DNA of 64,000 nucleotides, from assembly GCA_016946835.1 (NCBI GenBank), contig JACVTC010000005.1, positions 2,366,001 through 2,430,000 of the forward strand. The letters are read 5' to 3'. A program made the translations under genes and the position numbers. The notes beneath the pieces were generated by a model. That model was not told where the DNA came from. It saw only the letters and a list, made by a program, of their open reading frames with translations, and searched no databases. Source of the stretch: Neocallimastix lanati (nom. inval.) (lineage: Eukaryota; Neocallimastigomycota; Neocallimastigomycetes; Neocallimastigales; Neocallimastigaceae). This document shows, in pieces, positions 47,357 to 57,467 of this stretch (its first letter is position 1; each line of letters begins with the position of its first letter).

Positions 47357-48138
47357 GGTATGGTTCATATAATTTTAGGAATATAATAATAATTAACACA
47401 AATAATAAAATTACAATAAAAAAAATAATTTGTTTTAAAATCAATATTTATTTATTTAAATTTATAAAAGAAAAATAATAATATAATTATTTATTTAATA
47501 AAAAGAAAGTTATTGATTATATTTTATTTCACTAAAATTACATGTATTTATATTTTTTTATCAAATTAAAATTTGTAAAGCCTAACTATTTTTTTAATAA
47601 ACTAATTACTAATTATTTTTATAAATAAAACATTTAAATTGAAATTGAATTATTATTTTAGTTAATAATATTATTGTTATAAATAGTAGTTATATATTAT
47701 TGAATTATTAATTATTTAATAATAGTTTAATACTAATATATATAAAATAAAAATAAAGAGATTATACAGAATATTTTATTGTGGTTTAGTTAAATTTAGT
47801 AATAAAAAATAAATTTAAATTTATAACGAAAATTTTAATAACTAATTAAATAGATTTGATTATTTTCAATATAACATAATACAAAAGAAATATAATATTA
47901 ATATATTAAGTGGGCAAGGACAATATTGGCTAAAGATTTTTAATACATTATATGGAATCGGATCGATAATTCAAAAAGGAATTATAAGTTAATTGGTGAT
48001 TTATTAACTTAAGATTTCTATTTAGTAATATTTGAAGAATATTGGAAAGTTCCAATTATATAGAATAGTATAATCTATAAGGTTAGAATAATTTATATTA
48101 TTCTAGCACAATTAGTATTATTTGTTCATTCTGTATTA
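47357..48138 (-). repeat. 3' LTR of element E
   Basis: 782 bp, plus-strand TGGTATGG to CTGTATTA. Confidence 0.95.
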
Positions 48139-48178
48139 AGATGCCCCCGCTAAGACTCAAGCTAGGTAGAAGCTGAGT
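48139..48178 (-). promoter_or_regulatory. Polypurine tract and overlapping hairpin, element E
   Basis: Sense TAGCGGGGGCATCT (48152-48139) adjoins the LTR. Just before it, ACTCAGCT and AGCTTGAGT (48178-48155) can pair with one bulge and a 7-nt loop; the hairpin includes the pol stop TAG. It sits where A, D, F and G carry their conserved hairpin but has a different sequence. Confidence 0.7.
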
Positions 48179-51100
48179 TAAACTTGACAATATTTTTCAA
48201 ATGAACATTACAATTCATTTGTATATTAGTAGCAGGATCAGCTAAAGTGACTGTATTGAATTGTTTCTTTACCACTTTCATAGGTCCAACAAAGTAAGGT
48301 TCTAATTTAGTTCGATTAAAGTTTCTTACTAGTACTAAATCACCTGGTTTTATTCTTTTAGCATGATTCATACTGGTCTTTTCTTCTCTCCTAGTAGCCC
48401 AATATTTCGAAGCATTTTTGATATTAGATGCGGCCTCCATTACCCATTGGTAGTGTGATACAAATTTTTCCAGTAGAATTTCGTCAGAAGACTTATTTAT
48501 ACCCTTAGTTGGTCTGGCAGCAATGTCAAAAGGTTGTTGGTCCTCCCTTCCATAAACTAATTCAAAGCTTGAATGGTTGGTAATTGAGTTTTTAGTAGTT
48601 CTTAAAGCCCAAAGTGCAGATGGTAAAATTTCATCCCACTCTTTGTGTTGTTTTCCTAGTAATCGTAATAATTTTCCAATTTCTTTATTACGATTCTCAA
48701 CTAAACCATTGCTTTCAGGATGATATGGAGTGATAAATTTAACACATACATCATATAAATCAAGGAAGATTTTTGTCATATCTGATGTAAATTGTGTTCC
48801 ATTATCAGTAGTGATAATTTGAGGTACACCGTGTCGAGCAAATACATTAATTAAAAATTTTATCACATCCTGAGAAGTAACATTTTCAGTGGGCTCTGCC
48901 TCAACCCATTTAGTAAAATAATCAACCACAACGATTATATATTGATTATTATTTCTGGTTTTACTTAGAGGTCCTATAATGTCCAATCCTAAGTGTGTAA
49001 ATGGTCCTTCCACTTCAGTTGGTTTATCTTCCGTTGGTTCAGGGTATGGTTGAGATTTATTTAATTGACATTTTTCACATTTACCTATAATTCGCTTAAT
49101 GTCATTAACCATATTGTTCCAATAGTAGCTCTTTTTCAAACGTTGGTATGTCTTGTAATAGCCTTCGTGTCCTATACTGTGTGCTTGAAAAATTAATTGA
49201 AGTTTTTCTTTTGTATCTGTAACTAATTTTCTATAATTATTGCCATCAACAAAGTAGTCCACACCATCAATTGTCGTAAATTTTTCTTCAATAAATTCCT
49301 TAATGGTTCTTGAAAGCAGGTTTTCATCTTGTTCCTTGATAATTTGTGTTGTTAAGACAACTTTTTCTTTTTCATTTTTCATTCTTGATAAAGCATCTGC
49401 GACAACATTATTCTTTCCAGTTTCATATCGTAAATCAATTCCTAACATACTGACAGTCAAACACCATCTAGTATGACGAGAATTTTGTGGTTCCTTACTT
49501 TTAAGTAATCCGATTAATGGTCTATGATCTGTATATACTATAGTTTGCTTAGGATTTCCCATAATATAAGATTTTAATTTATTAATACAGTAAATTAGAG
49601 CAGCACCTTCTAGATCCGTAATTCCATAATTCTTTTCCGATTTAGATAAACTTCTACTAATATAATGAACCGGATGCTCCTTTCCAGTTTCATCATCCTT
49701 TTGTAAAAGCACACCGCCTATTCCATCATAGGAAGCATCTGTTCTTATAATAAATTCTCTATCAAATCTAGGAAATCTTAATATTGGGGCATTGATTAAT
49801 CTTTCCTTAAGAATTTTAAAACTTTCTTCTTGTTCCTTTTTCCATTCAAACTTAATACCTTTTCTTAATAGAGTGCAGAGAGGAGCAGTAACTTTTGCAA
49901 AGTCCTTAATAAAATTTCTATAATATCCAATGGCTCCTAAAAATGATCGAAGTTCATGAATGTTAGAGGGAGCCTTCCATTCTTTAATAGCTTCAACTTT
50001 GTTTTCCAATGGACTTAAACCTTCTGAGGATACTTTATGTCCAAGTACTTCTACTTCAGTTTGCATGAAAGAACACTTTTCGATATTGATTTTTAACTTA
50101 TGTTCCTTGAATATTTCTAAGACTTGTTTAAGATGTTCTAGGTGTTCTTCTTCAGTTCTTGAGTAGATTAAAATATCATCGATAAAGTTATATACGCATT
50201 TTCCTATTAAGGGAAATAGTATACGGTTCATTTCTCTTTGGAATGTAGCTGGAGCACCTGTTAAACCGAAGGGCATTACCTTGAATTGGTAGTTTCCGAA
50301 CTTAGTTGTAAAGGTAGTGATTTCAACACTATCATCATCCATTAATATTTGATGATAACCGGAATAAAGATCTAATGTTGAAAAAATTTTTGCTCCATCT
50401 AAGCTATCAAAAATTTCCTCAATATTTGGTAAAGAATAAGAATCCTTCTTAGTTGCTTCATTTACTTTCCTATAGTCAATACACAGGCGCCATTTACCGT
50501 TCTTTTTAGGCACAAGTACTACTGGTGATGACCATTCTGAACATGAAGGTTCAATTAATCGTTTATATATGAGTTTGGTTAATTCTTCTTTTAAGATATC
50601 TGTTTTTAATTTACTAAGTCGATAAAATTTTTGTTTAATAGGTTTAACTCCTTCCTTAAGAATAATTTTGTGTGGTGATAAATCTGAAGGTGTTAATTCT
50701 TCAGAAGAAGTTGCAATTATATCAATATATTCTTCAAGTAATTTAGTAATAGCTTCTCTATAATTTGAATTAATTGAACTTTGAAAAACTGTGTCATATA
50801 TATATTTTATGGGTGGTAATCCTTCAATCGTTTTCAATTGTTGCTTAGCTTCTTGGTGATTCAATGCCTTGATTACACATAATAATTTTTCTTCGTCATC
50901 ATATTCATTATTAATAGGTGCAATTTCTTCAATTAAACCTTGATCATTAAATCGACAAAGACTATATCTAATTGGATGAATAAATAACTGGTTATCAATT
51001 TGAGTTTTGAGGTTGATTAATATATCATAGAATGGATCCTCCTTGTCTATAATTCTACACGTAACAAGTAGTTCTAGTTCATTAATTTTTACGGGAACTT

Positions 51101-52166
51101 TGATTAACACATCTTCTGAGTAATCATCATTCATTGTTGCTAAACGTATTCGTCCTGCACTAACTCCTATAGGTTCATACTGATAAGGTAATTTATCTAA
51201 AAATTGCTTTGTGATAATACTTAAGTTGCTACATGAATCTATTAAAGCCTTACCACGAACTCCATCTACTATTACATCAACCATAGCAATATCATCTTCT
51301 TGTGGTTCATGATGTTTACTTTTATATGTATGATCTATATTGTTCGTTATTATTGTAGTAGCACACATATTATCCACTGCACCTGAAATTTTAGTATTAT
51401 TCTTTTCTAATTTAAGTCCTTGTGATACTTGAGACCGTATCTTTGGAGCAACGTCCAATAATTGTCCAAATGTAATATTGCAATTACTGGAGTTTAAATC
51501 TTTGATCACGTCATAACTATCACAATCAGTTTGCATTTGTATTCTTCTTGGAATTCTAGTTGGCATAATTTCAGTTGACTTTTCTGATGATTTTTCTTGA
51601 ATTAATTTATTTAAAGTTTGTTTAGAATTATTTTCTTCCTGAGAAGTTTCTTCATTAATAACATTAACATTACTATTATTATTATTATTTTCCACAGAAG
51701 TACTAGTACTAGCTCTTTCCTTATCTCTTAGCTCTTTCTCAATTCTCTTTTCTTTTTCTATTCTAGGTTGAACCATAATCGAAGGATGTAATTGAGTTGT
51801 TGGCTTTTTGACTGGTCGCGATGTTCCCCTTAATTGATTTTCTTTTTGTTTTCGTAAACCTGGAGTAACTATTGGCTTAGGATCATCTCTTAGACTACGG
51901 TGAACCCTCTTTTCTCTTTGGTCACTAGTCTCTTCATCTTTATGATTTGCCTTTCTCTTTATAACGTTTACTAAGTAATTCAATTCTTTGGAACCATCCG
52001 ACTTATCATCAAAATCTTCGTAATAATCCGTAGTAGTACCTTCTTGGAAATCAGCAGTTTCTTCATAATCATCATCTTCTTTTAAGTCAACTATTTTGGG
52101 ACGATGGCAGACTGAAGCAATTTTTTTGACGATGGGAGTGCTTCTACTCCCTTTTAGTGGTTTAAA
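48162..52166 (-). CDS. Pol polyprotein of element E, -1 frame
   Basis: About 1330 codons from the slippery site, no internal stop. An acidic/charged linker is followed by a protease with LIDSCSNLSII near 51.24 kb (DSC instead of DSG). RT has VVLVPKKNGKWRLCIDYRKVN and FIDD where YxDD is usual. RNase H carries TDASYDGIGG. Integrase has HSIGHEGYYKTYQRLKKSYYW...CEKCQ, then GLDIIGPLS, TTDNGTQF and ESNGLVENRNKEI. C-terminal PGDLVLVRNFNRTKLEPYFVGP matches A and D. Diverged from A and D but the same lineage. Expression depends on -1 frameshifting, but the nonsense codon early in gag would stop ribosomes first. Confidence 0.94.
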   Translation of the reverse strand, partial: FKPLKGSRSTPIVKKIASVCHRPKIVDLKEDDDYEETADFQEGTTTDYYEDFDDKSDGSKELNYLVNVIKRKANHKDEETSDQREKRVHRSLRDDPKPIVTPGLRKQKENQLRGTSRPVKKPTTQLHPSIMVQPRIEKEKRIEKELRDKERASTSTSVENNNNNSNVNVINEETSQEENNSKQTLNKLIQEKSSEKSTEIMPTRIPRRIQMQTDCDSYDVIKDLNSSNCNITFGQLLDVAPKIRSQVSQGLKLEKNNTKISGAVDNMCATTIITNNIDHTYKSKHHEPQEDDIAMVDVIVDGVRGKALIDSCSNLSIITKQFLDKLPYQYEPIGVSAGRIRLATMNDDYSEDVLIKVPVKINELELLVTCRIIDKEDPFYDILINLKTQIDNQLFIHPIRYSLCRFNDQGLIEEIAPINNEYDDEEKLLCVIKALNHQEAKQQLKTIEGLPPIKYIYDTVFQSSINSNYREAITKLLEEYIDIIATSSEELTPSDLSPHKIILKEGVKPIKQKFYRLSKLKTDILKEELTKLIYKRLIEPSCSEWSSPVVLVPKKNGKWRLCIDYRKVNEATKKDSYSLPNIEEIFDSLDGAKIFSTLDLYSGYHQILMDDDSVEITTFTTKFGNYQFKVMPFGLTGAPATFQREMNRILFPLIGKCVYNFIDDILIYSRTEEEHLEHLKQVLEIFKEHKLKINIEKCSFMQTEVEVLGHKVSSEGLSPLENKVEAIKEWKAPSNIHELRSFLGAIGYYRNFIKDFAKVTAPLCTLLRKGIKFEWKKEQEESFKILKERLINAPILRFPRFDREFIIRTDASYDGIGGVLLQKDDETGKEHPVHYISRSLSKSEKNYGITDLEGAALIYCINKLKSYIMGNPKQTIVYTDHRPLIGLLKSKEPQNSRHTRWCLTVSMLGIDLRYETGKNNVVADALSRMKNEKEKVVLTTQIIKEQDENLLSRTIKEFIEEKFTTIDGVDYFVDGNNYRKLVTDTKEKLQLIFQAHSIGHEGYYKTYQRLKKSYYWNNMVNDIKRIIGKCEKCQLNKSQPYPEPTEDKPTEVEGPFTHLGLDIIGPLSKTRNNNQYIIVVVDYFTKWVEAEPTENVTSQDVIKFLINVFARHGVPQIITTDNGTQFTSDMTKIFLDLYDVCVKFITPYHPESNGLVENRNKEIGKLLRLLGKQHKEWDEILPSALWALRTTKNSITNHSSFELVYGREDQQPFDIAARPTKGINKSSDEILLEKFVSHYQWVMEAASNIKNASKYWATRREEKTSMNHAKRIKPGDLVLVRNFNRTKLEPYFVGPMKVVKKQFNTVTLADPATNIQMNCNVHLKNIVKFNSAST
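52134..52166 (-). promoter_or_regulatory. -1 frameshift signal, element E
   Basis: Sense TTTAAAC (52166-52160) in gag frame, 8-nt spacer with the gag stop TAA, perfect 6-bp stem-loop GGGAGTAGAAGCACTCCC (52151-52134). Confidence 0.9.
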
Positions 52167-53071
52167 TGATTTTCATAAAACTTCTTGCGGTTATTTTCCA
52201 ATATAGAATTTAATTTAGGACAGTTTCGTTTGGTATGTCCTTCATTGCTACAAAACCAACAAGTACTAATTTTCATTTCTTTCATCTTGTTAGTGATATT
52301 TTCTATAGATACATTTTTGTGGGTTTTTGGTTTGTTAAAATCATTTGAAATGTTCTTATTAAAATTACTTTTAGAGTTAAGGAGATTGTAATGAGTCTTA
52401 TCATAATATTCAGTACTATTTTTAATAGATAAACGATCAACTTTTTCGGCTATAGCGAACGCTTTGGTAATAGAAATATGGTCTTTAAGCATAACCTTTC
52501 TCCATGCGTCAGGATTATTGGTTAAGGAATCTGCATAATCTAAAACACTAATTTTTCTTCTTCTCTTTTTATCCAATTTATGGTACAAAGATCTATAACG
52601 GACATTAAAATCTTTAACTTTCTCGTTCTTCTTTATTTTCATGGAACGTAATTCTCGTAACAAATTGGTTTGATCTTCTTTAAGTCCATAGAAAGTCTTC
52701 AGATGATTTATGATTTCATCAAGGCTTGGGTAGGTGCTAGTAGATTCACTTTCTTCATCATCTTCTCCTTCACTATCGCTATCGAAATCAGAATCTTCAT
52801 CTTCAGTAAGGTCATTTCCATCTTCTAGTTCTTGGATAATTTCTCTTGGTTCTCCAGAAGCCGTTAATATACAAGCAGTAAAAATAGTTTCAGGATCCTT
52901 GATATGTTGGTATTTTATTCATGCCTTTAACTCGTTTGCCCAGGAATTGATGTCTAGGTTTTGTTTAGTAAGCTTTTCAAAATCTTTTAATTCTTTCTTT
53001 AATTCTCGGAAGCTAAGCTTACTTTCTGGAGTACTCTCTGTTGGAGTACTGGAAGTACTGGATGTTCTCAT
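52154..53071 (-). pseudogene. Gag of element E, premature stop
   Basis: ATG at 53071; about 305 codons to TAA at 52154. Ser/Thr-rich start, capsid-like helical part (IKYQHIKDPETIF, ITKAFAIAEKVDRL), a long acidic stretch (EDEDSDFDSDSEGEDDEES), zinc knuckle CWFCSNEGHTKRNC and end HLNH. Codon 51 is TGA (52919-52921), most simply from TGG since the flanks stay in frame. One base change thus inactivates the copy unless read through or complemented. Confidence 0.88.
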
Positions 53072-53234
53072 TAAATAAAATTTATTGTATCTATAGAATG
53101 CTAAACCTCGTAATGTATAAATTGTTATAAAAAGTAAAAATAAAAAAAAAAATTAAAAAAAAATAAATCTTTTAACTAATAAAATTATTAATTATTTATT
53201 ATTATTAATCATTTATTAAATTATAATAATCGTG
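53072..53234 (-). other. Leader part between gag start and structured block, element E
   Basis: AT-rich with poly-A/T stretches; nothing else seen. Confidence 0.5.
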
Positions 53235-53384
53235 CAATCTGATAGTACACACTGTCTGACGTGCAGCTTACCTCTTGAAAGGTGTCATGCCACGCGTGTG
53301 CCACGGTTACTATTTTCAATATAAAAAATAGCAGTCCAGAGCCTACTAGCCCAATTACTATGTAGGATAAACTTAACCCGGAAA
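53235..53384 (-). other. Structured leader RNA segment, element E
   Basis: Sense TTTCCGGGTTAAGTTTA, then GGCTCTGGACTG, hairpin CTATTTT/AAAATAG, then CCGTGGCACACGCGTGG and ATGACACC. Same order as B and C although E's pol belongs to another lineage. Confidence 0.75.
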
Positions 53385-53553
53385 TCTATGCACGAATATT
53401 AGTTTAATTTAATATTAATTAATATTTTTAACAATTAATAATAATTAGTTAAAAATATAAAAATTGTTTTTTAAAAAAATTATTTGTTTTATTAGAAAAA
53501 TTATTTATTAATATTATAATTTTATCCCTAATGTATTAATTTATTATTATATT

Positions 53554-53570
53554 CCCCGATATCTCCACCA
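53554..53570 (-). promoter_or_regulatory. tRNA-type primer binding site, element E
   Basis: Sense TGGTGGAGATATCGGGG, 8 nt from the LTR. The first 9 nt equal those of D, F and G; the rest differs, so a related but different tRNA, or decay. Confidence 0.75.
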
Positions 53571-53578
53571 ATTTTTCA

Positions 53579-54361
53579 TGGTATGGTTCATATAATTTTA
53601 GGAATATAATAATAATTAACACAAATAATAAAATTACAATAAAAAAAATAATTTGTTTTAAAATCAATATTTATTTATTTAAATTTATAAAAGAAATATA
53701 ATAATATAATTATTTATTTAATAAAAAGAAAGTTATTGATTATATTTTATTTCACTAAAATTACATGTATTTATATTTTTTTATCAAATTAAAATTTGTA
53801 AAGCCTAACTATTTTTTTAATAAACTAATTACTAATTATTTTTATAAATAAAACATTTAAATTGAAATTGAATTATTATTTTAGTTAATAATATTATTGT
53901 TATAAATAGTAGTTATATATTATTGAATTATTAATTATTTAATAATAGTTTAATACTAATATATATAAAATAAAAATAAAGAGATTATACAGAATATTTT
54001 ATTGTGGTTTAGTTAAATTTAGTAATAAAAAATAAATTTAAATTTATAACGAAAATTTTAATAACTAATTAAATAGATTTGATTATTTTCAATATAACAT
54101 AATACAAAAGAAATATAATATTAATATATTAAGTGGGCAAGGACAATATTGGCTAAAGATTTTTAATACATTATATGGAATCGGATCGATAATTCAAAAA
54201 GGAATTATAAGTTAATTGGTGATTTATTAACTTAAGATTTCTATTTAGTAATATTTGAAGAATATTGGAAAGTTCCAATTATATAGAATAGTATAATCTA
54301 TAAGGTTAGAATAATTTATATTATTCTAGCACAATTAGTATTATTTGTTCATTCTGTATTA
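53579..54361 (-). repeat. 5' LTR of element E
   Basis: 783 bp, near-identical to the 3' copy. Confidence 0.95.
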
Positions 54362-54365
54362 CAGA

Positions 54366-54897
54366 TGTTGAGGTTCATATTAGAAAAGGAGTGTGAACAT
54401 TAAATAAATAGATAAATTAAATAACTATTAAATTACACTAAAAGAATTTATCATTACACATTATAAATTTTATTTAAAGAACTATTATTAAAAATATTTA
54501 TTATTTATAAATTATATAATTATTTTATTGTTAAAAATAACTTTATTAATATTAATATTTATTATTATAACAATATGGGAAACCTTTCAATTCTTATTCC
54601 TATTTCATTATCACTACTATTTCTACTATTTCTTTCCTCAGAAAGGCCCCCTTCATAAAATAATATGGATAATACATATTTTATATTATTTAATTACATT
54701 ATTAAAACCAATCATATAAATTAATTAATTACATAAATTTAATATTTAAAATAATAAAATATAATTAATATATAAAAAAAAATTATTATATAGAATATAA
54801 GAAAATTATTAATAGTAAAGAATATAATAATATATTTTTATATAATAAATTATTAAAAATTTAATTAAAAATATCATTATTATTCTATTCTTTATCA
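54366..54897. mobile_element. K: LTR-like segment between CAGA copies
   Basis: 532 bp starting TGTTGAGG and ending TTCTTTATCA, with CAGA on both sides (54362-54365, 54898-54901). TG...CA ends and the duplication suggest a solo LTR, but no second copy is in the window, so identity is not confirmed. Contains a GGCCCCC patch at about 54644. Confidence 0.55.
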
Positions 54898-54901
54898 CAG
54901 A

Positions 54902-55428
54902 TGATAAATAATGAAATTTATAAATATAAATTTCATATTATATTAAAAAAAATATATATATATATATATATAATTAATATCACGGTACAAATTTTATAAA
55001 GTTTAATAATAAACAATTAATAAATTAATAAAAATAAAAATATATTAAATAATATTTTAATAATAAAAAATAAAATAAACAATAAACAGAAATAATAATT
55101 TTTAAAATATTATTAATTGTAAATACTTATAACATGTAAACAAATTTTAAAATGTATAATTTACTAAATTAATATAAATAGTTCTTAATTTTATTTATTT
55201 TAATAATCAGGTTTTTATATAGTTTTTACTCATTTTAATCAAAAACTAAATATTAATAATAATATTAAATAATTAAAATAATAATTTAAATAATAAAATT
55301 AAAAGATGAATAAAACATATTTTTAAAATCTTAATCACAAAAACAACTTTTTCTAAATTTAATTATTGATATTGGTTATGTCACTTTCTGAGCCTATTCA
55401 GAATTAAGATATAAACCATAAAATATCA
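54902..55428 (+). repeat. 5' LTR of element F
   Basis: 527 bp, TGATAAATAATG to AAATATCA. Start resembles G's LTR (TGATAAATAAC). Confidence 0.93.
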
Positions 55429-55430
55429 AA

Positions 55431-55442
55431 TGGTGGAGAATC
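55431..55442 (+). promoter_or_regulatory. tRNA-type primer binding site, element F
   Basis: TGGTGGAGAATC, 2 nt after the LTR, matching D and G over all 12 nt. Confidence 0.82.
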
Positions 55443-55768
55443 TCTTAAAGCCCGGAGGGAAGTATAAAAATTTTTTTTAAATTTTATAAAATTTTTATTT
55501 AATCCCTTAAATTCCCATAATTTTGTTATTAAATTTTTAAAATAATATAAAAATAGCATAATCTATAAAGTCATTTTTATATTAATTTTATCTAATCATA
55601 GAATAACAAAAATAAAAAAAAAAAAAAAATATAGTAATATATAAATAAATTAATAAGTATAAATTAAATATAATAGTATAATTAAATTAATGAAATAAAA
55701 TGAATTCAAATAAATAAATAAATAAAAACAAATAATAATAATTAAAAAAAAAAAATAACAAAAAAAAA

Positions 55769-56659
55769 ATGATCGAAATAAATTTTATTAGAACTAGTAG
55801 TTATATACCACCTGTATATGGTGTAATAAATAATCATCTTGCAAAAGTATATGTAGATAGAATAAATAATAATAACATAGTAACAAAAAAATTTATTAAA
55901 AATCTAATGTATAGAGATAAAATAATAAAAAAAGATATTTTATATTATAATTTAAATAATAAATATATAAATAAAACAGATAGTAAAATTAATCTGGAAA
56001 TAACATTTAAGAATTTAAATAATTCATTAAAAATTAAAGAAACATTTTGGATCGTAGATGAAGCCGACCACTCCTATGATGTAATACTTAGTGCTTCTAC
56101 TCAAAAAGAAAATAAACTACTCATAGACGATGAAGATTATTTATCTTTTAAACAAATATTAAATAAAGAAGAAGTGAACTATGTCCAAATTGCGCCTCCC
56201 ATTACTCTGTATTCAGAAGAAATATTTAATAAAATATACTTTAAAGAAGAAAATAAGGAAAAAGAAGAACCTAAAGAAAATATCAAAATTAATCAAAACA
56301 GTATCAACACAGAAAACAAAAATAATTTATCATTAAATAAAGAAGGTGCTAATAAATATAATGGAAATACAAAGGCAAAAATAAATCAAATTAACAAAAC
56401 TAAAATTAATTCCAAAGAACATGCAATAATGAATAAAAATAATTCAAATGATAAACAAAAAGCAAAATTAAAGAAAATAAAAATAAATAATAAACAACAA
56501 TATTTCAAAAATATATTCTGGAATTATTATATAATTAATTTATTTAGTAAAGTTTCAAGAAATACCATTAATCAATACAAAAATAATAAACATTACGAAA
56601 ATATATTAATATTCAATAAAATGAAATTAATTAATCAATATTTTAAACAAACGTTTTAT

Positions 56660-56695
<36 letters not shown>

Positions 56696-56713
56696 TTTAT
56701 TTCACAAATATAA
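55769..56713 (+). CDS. Retropepsin-like protein with degenerate catalytic motif (element F)
   Basis: 314 aa, intact, ATG at 55769 after an A run. Residues about 10-125 resemble the protease domain of A, D, E and G: a strand and active-site loop VYVDRINNNNIVT where others have LDTCASVNFIT, and FWIVDEADHSYDVIL where D has FRVIEKDDLFDILIG. The catalytic DTG/DTC is DRI, so proteolysis is unlikely. The rest is Asn/Lys-rich and ends in a poly-Lys run from an A tract whose length may be uncertain. It is the only protein of F. It could be a vestige, or a protein with a new role (for example interfering with partner particles); no function is claimed. Confidence 0.75.
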
Positions 56714-56791
56714 ATAAATAATAAAAGTTATATATTACTAAATTATTCATAAATTTTAATAAAATTAATAAATATTCAAAATAATAAAACA

Positions 56792-56836
<45 letters not shown>

Positions 56837-56864
56837 TATTTAAAAATTTATATTTTTATGGTGA
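56714..56864 (+). other. 3' noncoding part of F with poly-A tract
   Basis: Contains an A run of about 40 at 56791-56830. No gene. Confidence 0.7.
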
Positions 56865-56903
56865 ACTTCAAGGGACGAAGTTCAATCTAAAGCACGGAGG
56901 AAT
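56865..56903 (+). promoter_or_regulatory. Pre-PPT hairpin and polypurine tract, element F
   Basis: ACTTCAAGGGACGAAGT (56865-56881) within a 7-bp stem GAACTTC/GAAGTTC, then AAAGCACGGAGGAAT before the LTR. Confidence 0.85.
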
Positions 56904-57467
56904 TGATAAATAATGAAATTTATAAATATAAATTTCATATTATATTAAAAAAAATATATATATATATATATAATTAATATCACGGTACAAATTTTATAAA
57001 GTTTAATAATAAACAATTAATAAATTAATAAAAATAAAAATATATTAAATAATATTTTAATAATAAAAAAATAAAATAAACAATAAACAGAAATAATAAT
57101 TTTTAAAATATTATTAATTGTAAATACTTATAACATGTAAACAAATTTTAAAATGTATAATTTACTAAATTAATATAAATAGTTCTTAATTTTATTTATT
57201 TTAATAATCAGGTTTTTATATAGTTTTTACTCATTTTAATCAAAAACTAAATATTAATAATAATATTAAATAATTAAAATAATAATTTAAATAATAAAAT
57301 TAAAAGATGTATATAAAATAATTTATAAAATAAATAAAATATATATTAATAAAACATATTTTTAAAATCTTAATCACAAAAACAACTTTTTCTAAATTTA
57401 ATTATTGATATTGGTTATGTCACTTTCTGAGCCTATTCAGAATTAAGATATAAACCATAAAATATCA
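56904..57467 (+). repeat. 3' LTR of element F
   Basis: 564 bp. A 37-bp AT-rich indel relative to the 5' copy lies near 57308-57345. Confidence 0.93.

Larger units (their letters stand above)
47357..54361 (-). mobile_element. Element E: full-length Ty3/gypsy retrotransposon
   Basis: 7.0 kb, LTRs of 782 and 783 bp, gag and pol with -1 frameshift signal, tRNA-type primer site, structured leader. Target duplication CAGA on both sides. Sense LTR starts TAATACAG and ends CATACCA, so the 5' terminus is TA rather than TG in all three family copies. One nonsense codon in gag. Confidence 0.96.
54902..57467 (+). mobile_element. Element F: small non-autonomous LTR retrotransposon
   Basis: 2.57 kb, LTRs of 527 and 564 bp (TGATAAATAATG...ATATCA) differing mainly by a 37-bp indel, target duplication CAGA (54898-54901, 57468-57471). 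Internal region: tRNA-type primer site, one ORF, conserved hairpin, polypurine tract. No gag, RT or integrase. Right end is 15 bp (CAGA plus 11) from tRNA-Arg. Confidence 0.94.

Noticed and set aside
54528-54719. 63-aa ORF inside K
   Set aside because: Short, low complexity, no recognisable motif; segment looks like an LTR.
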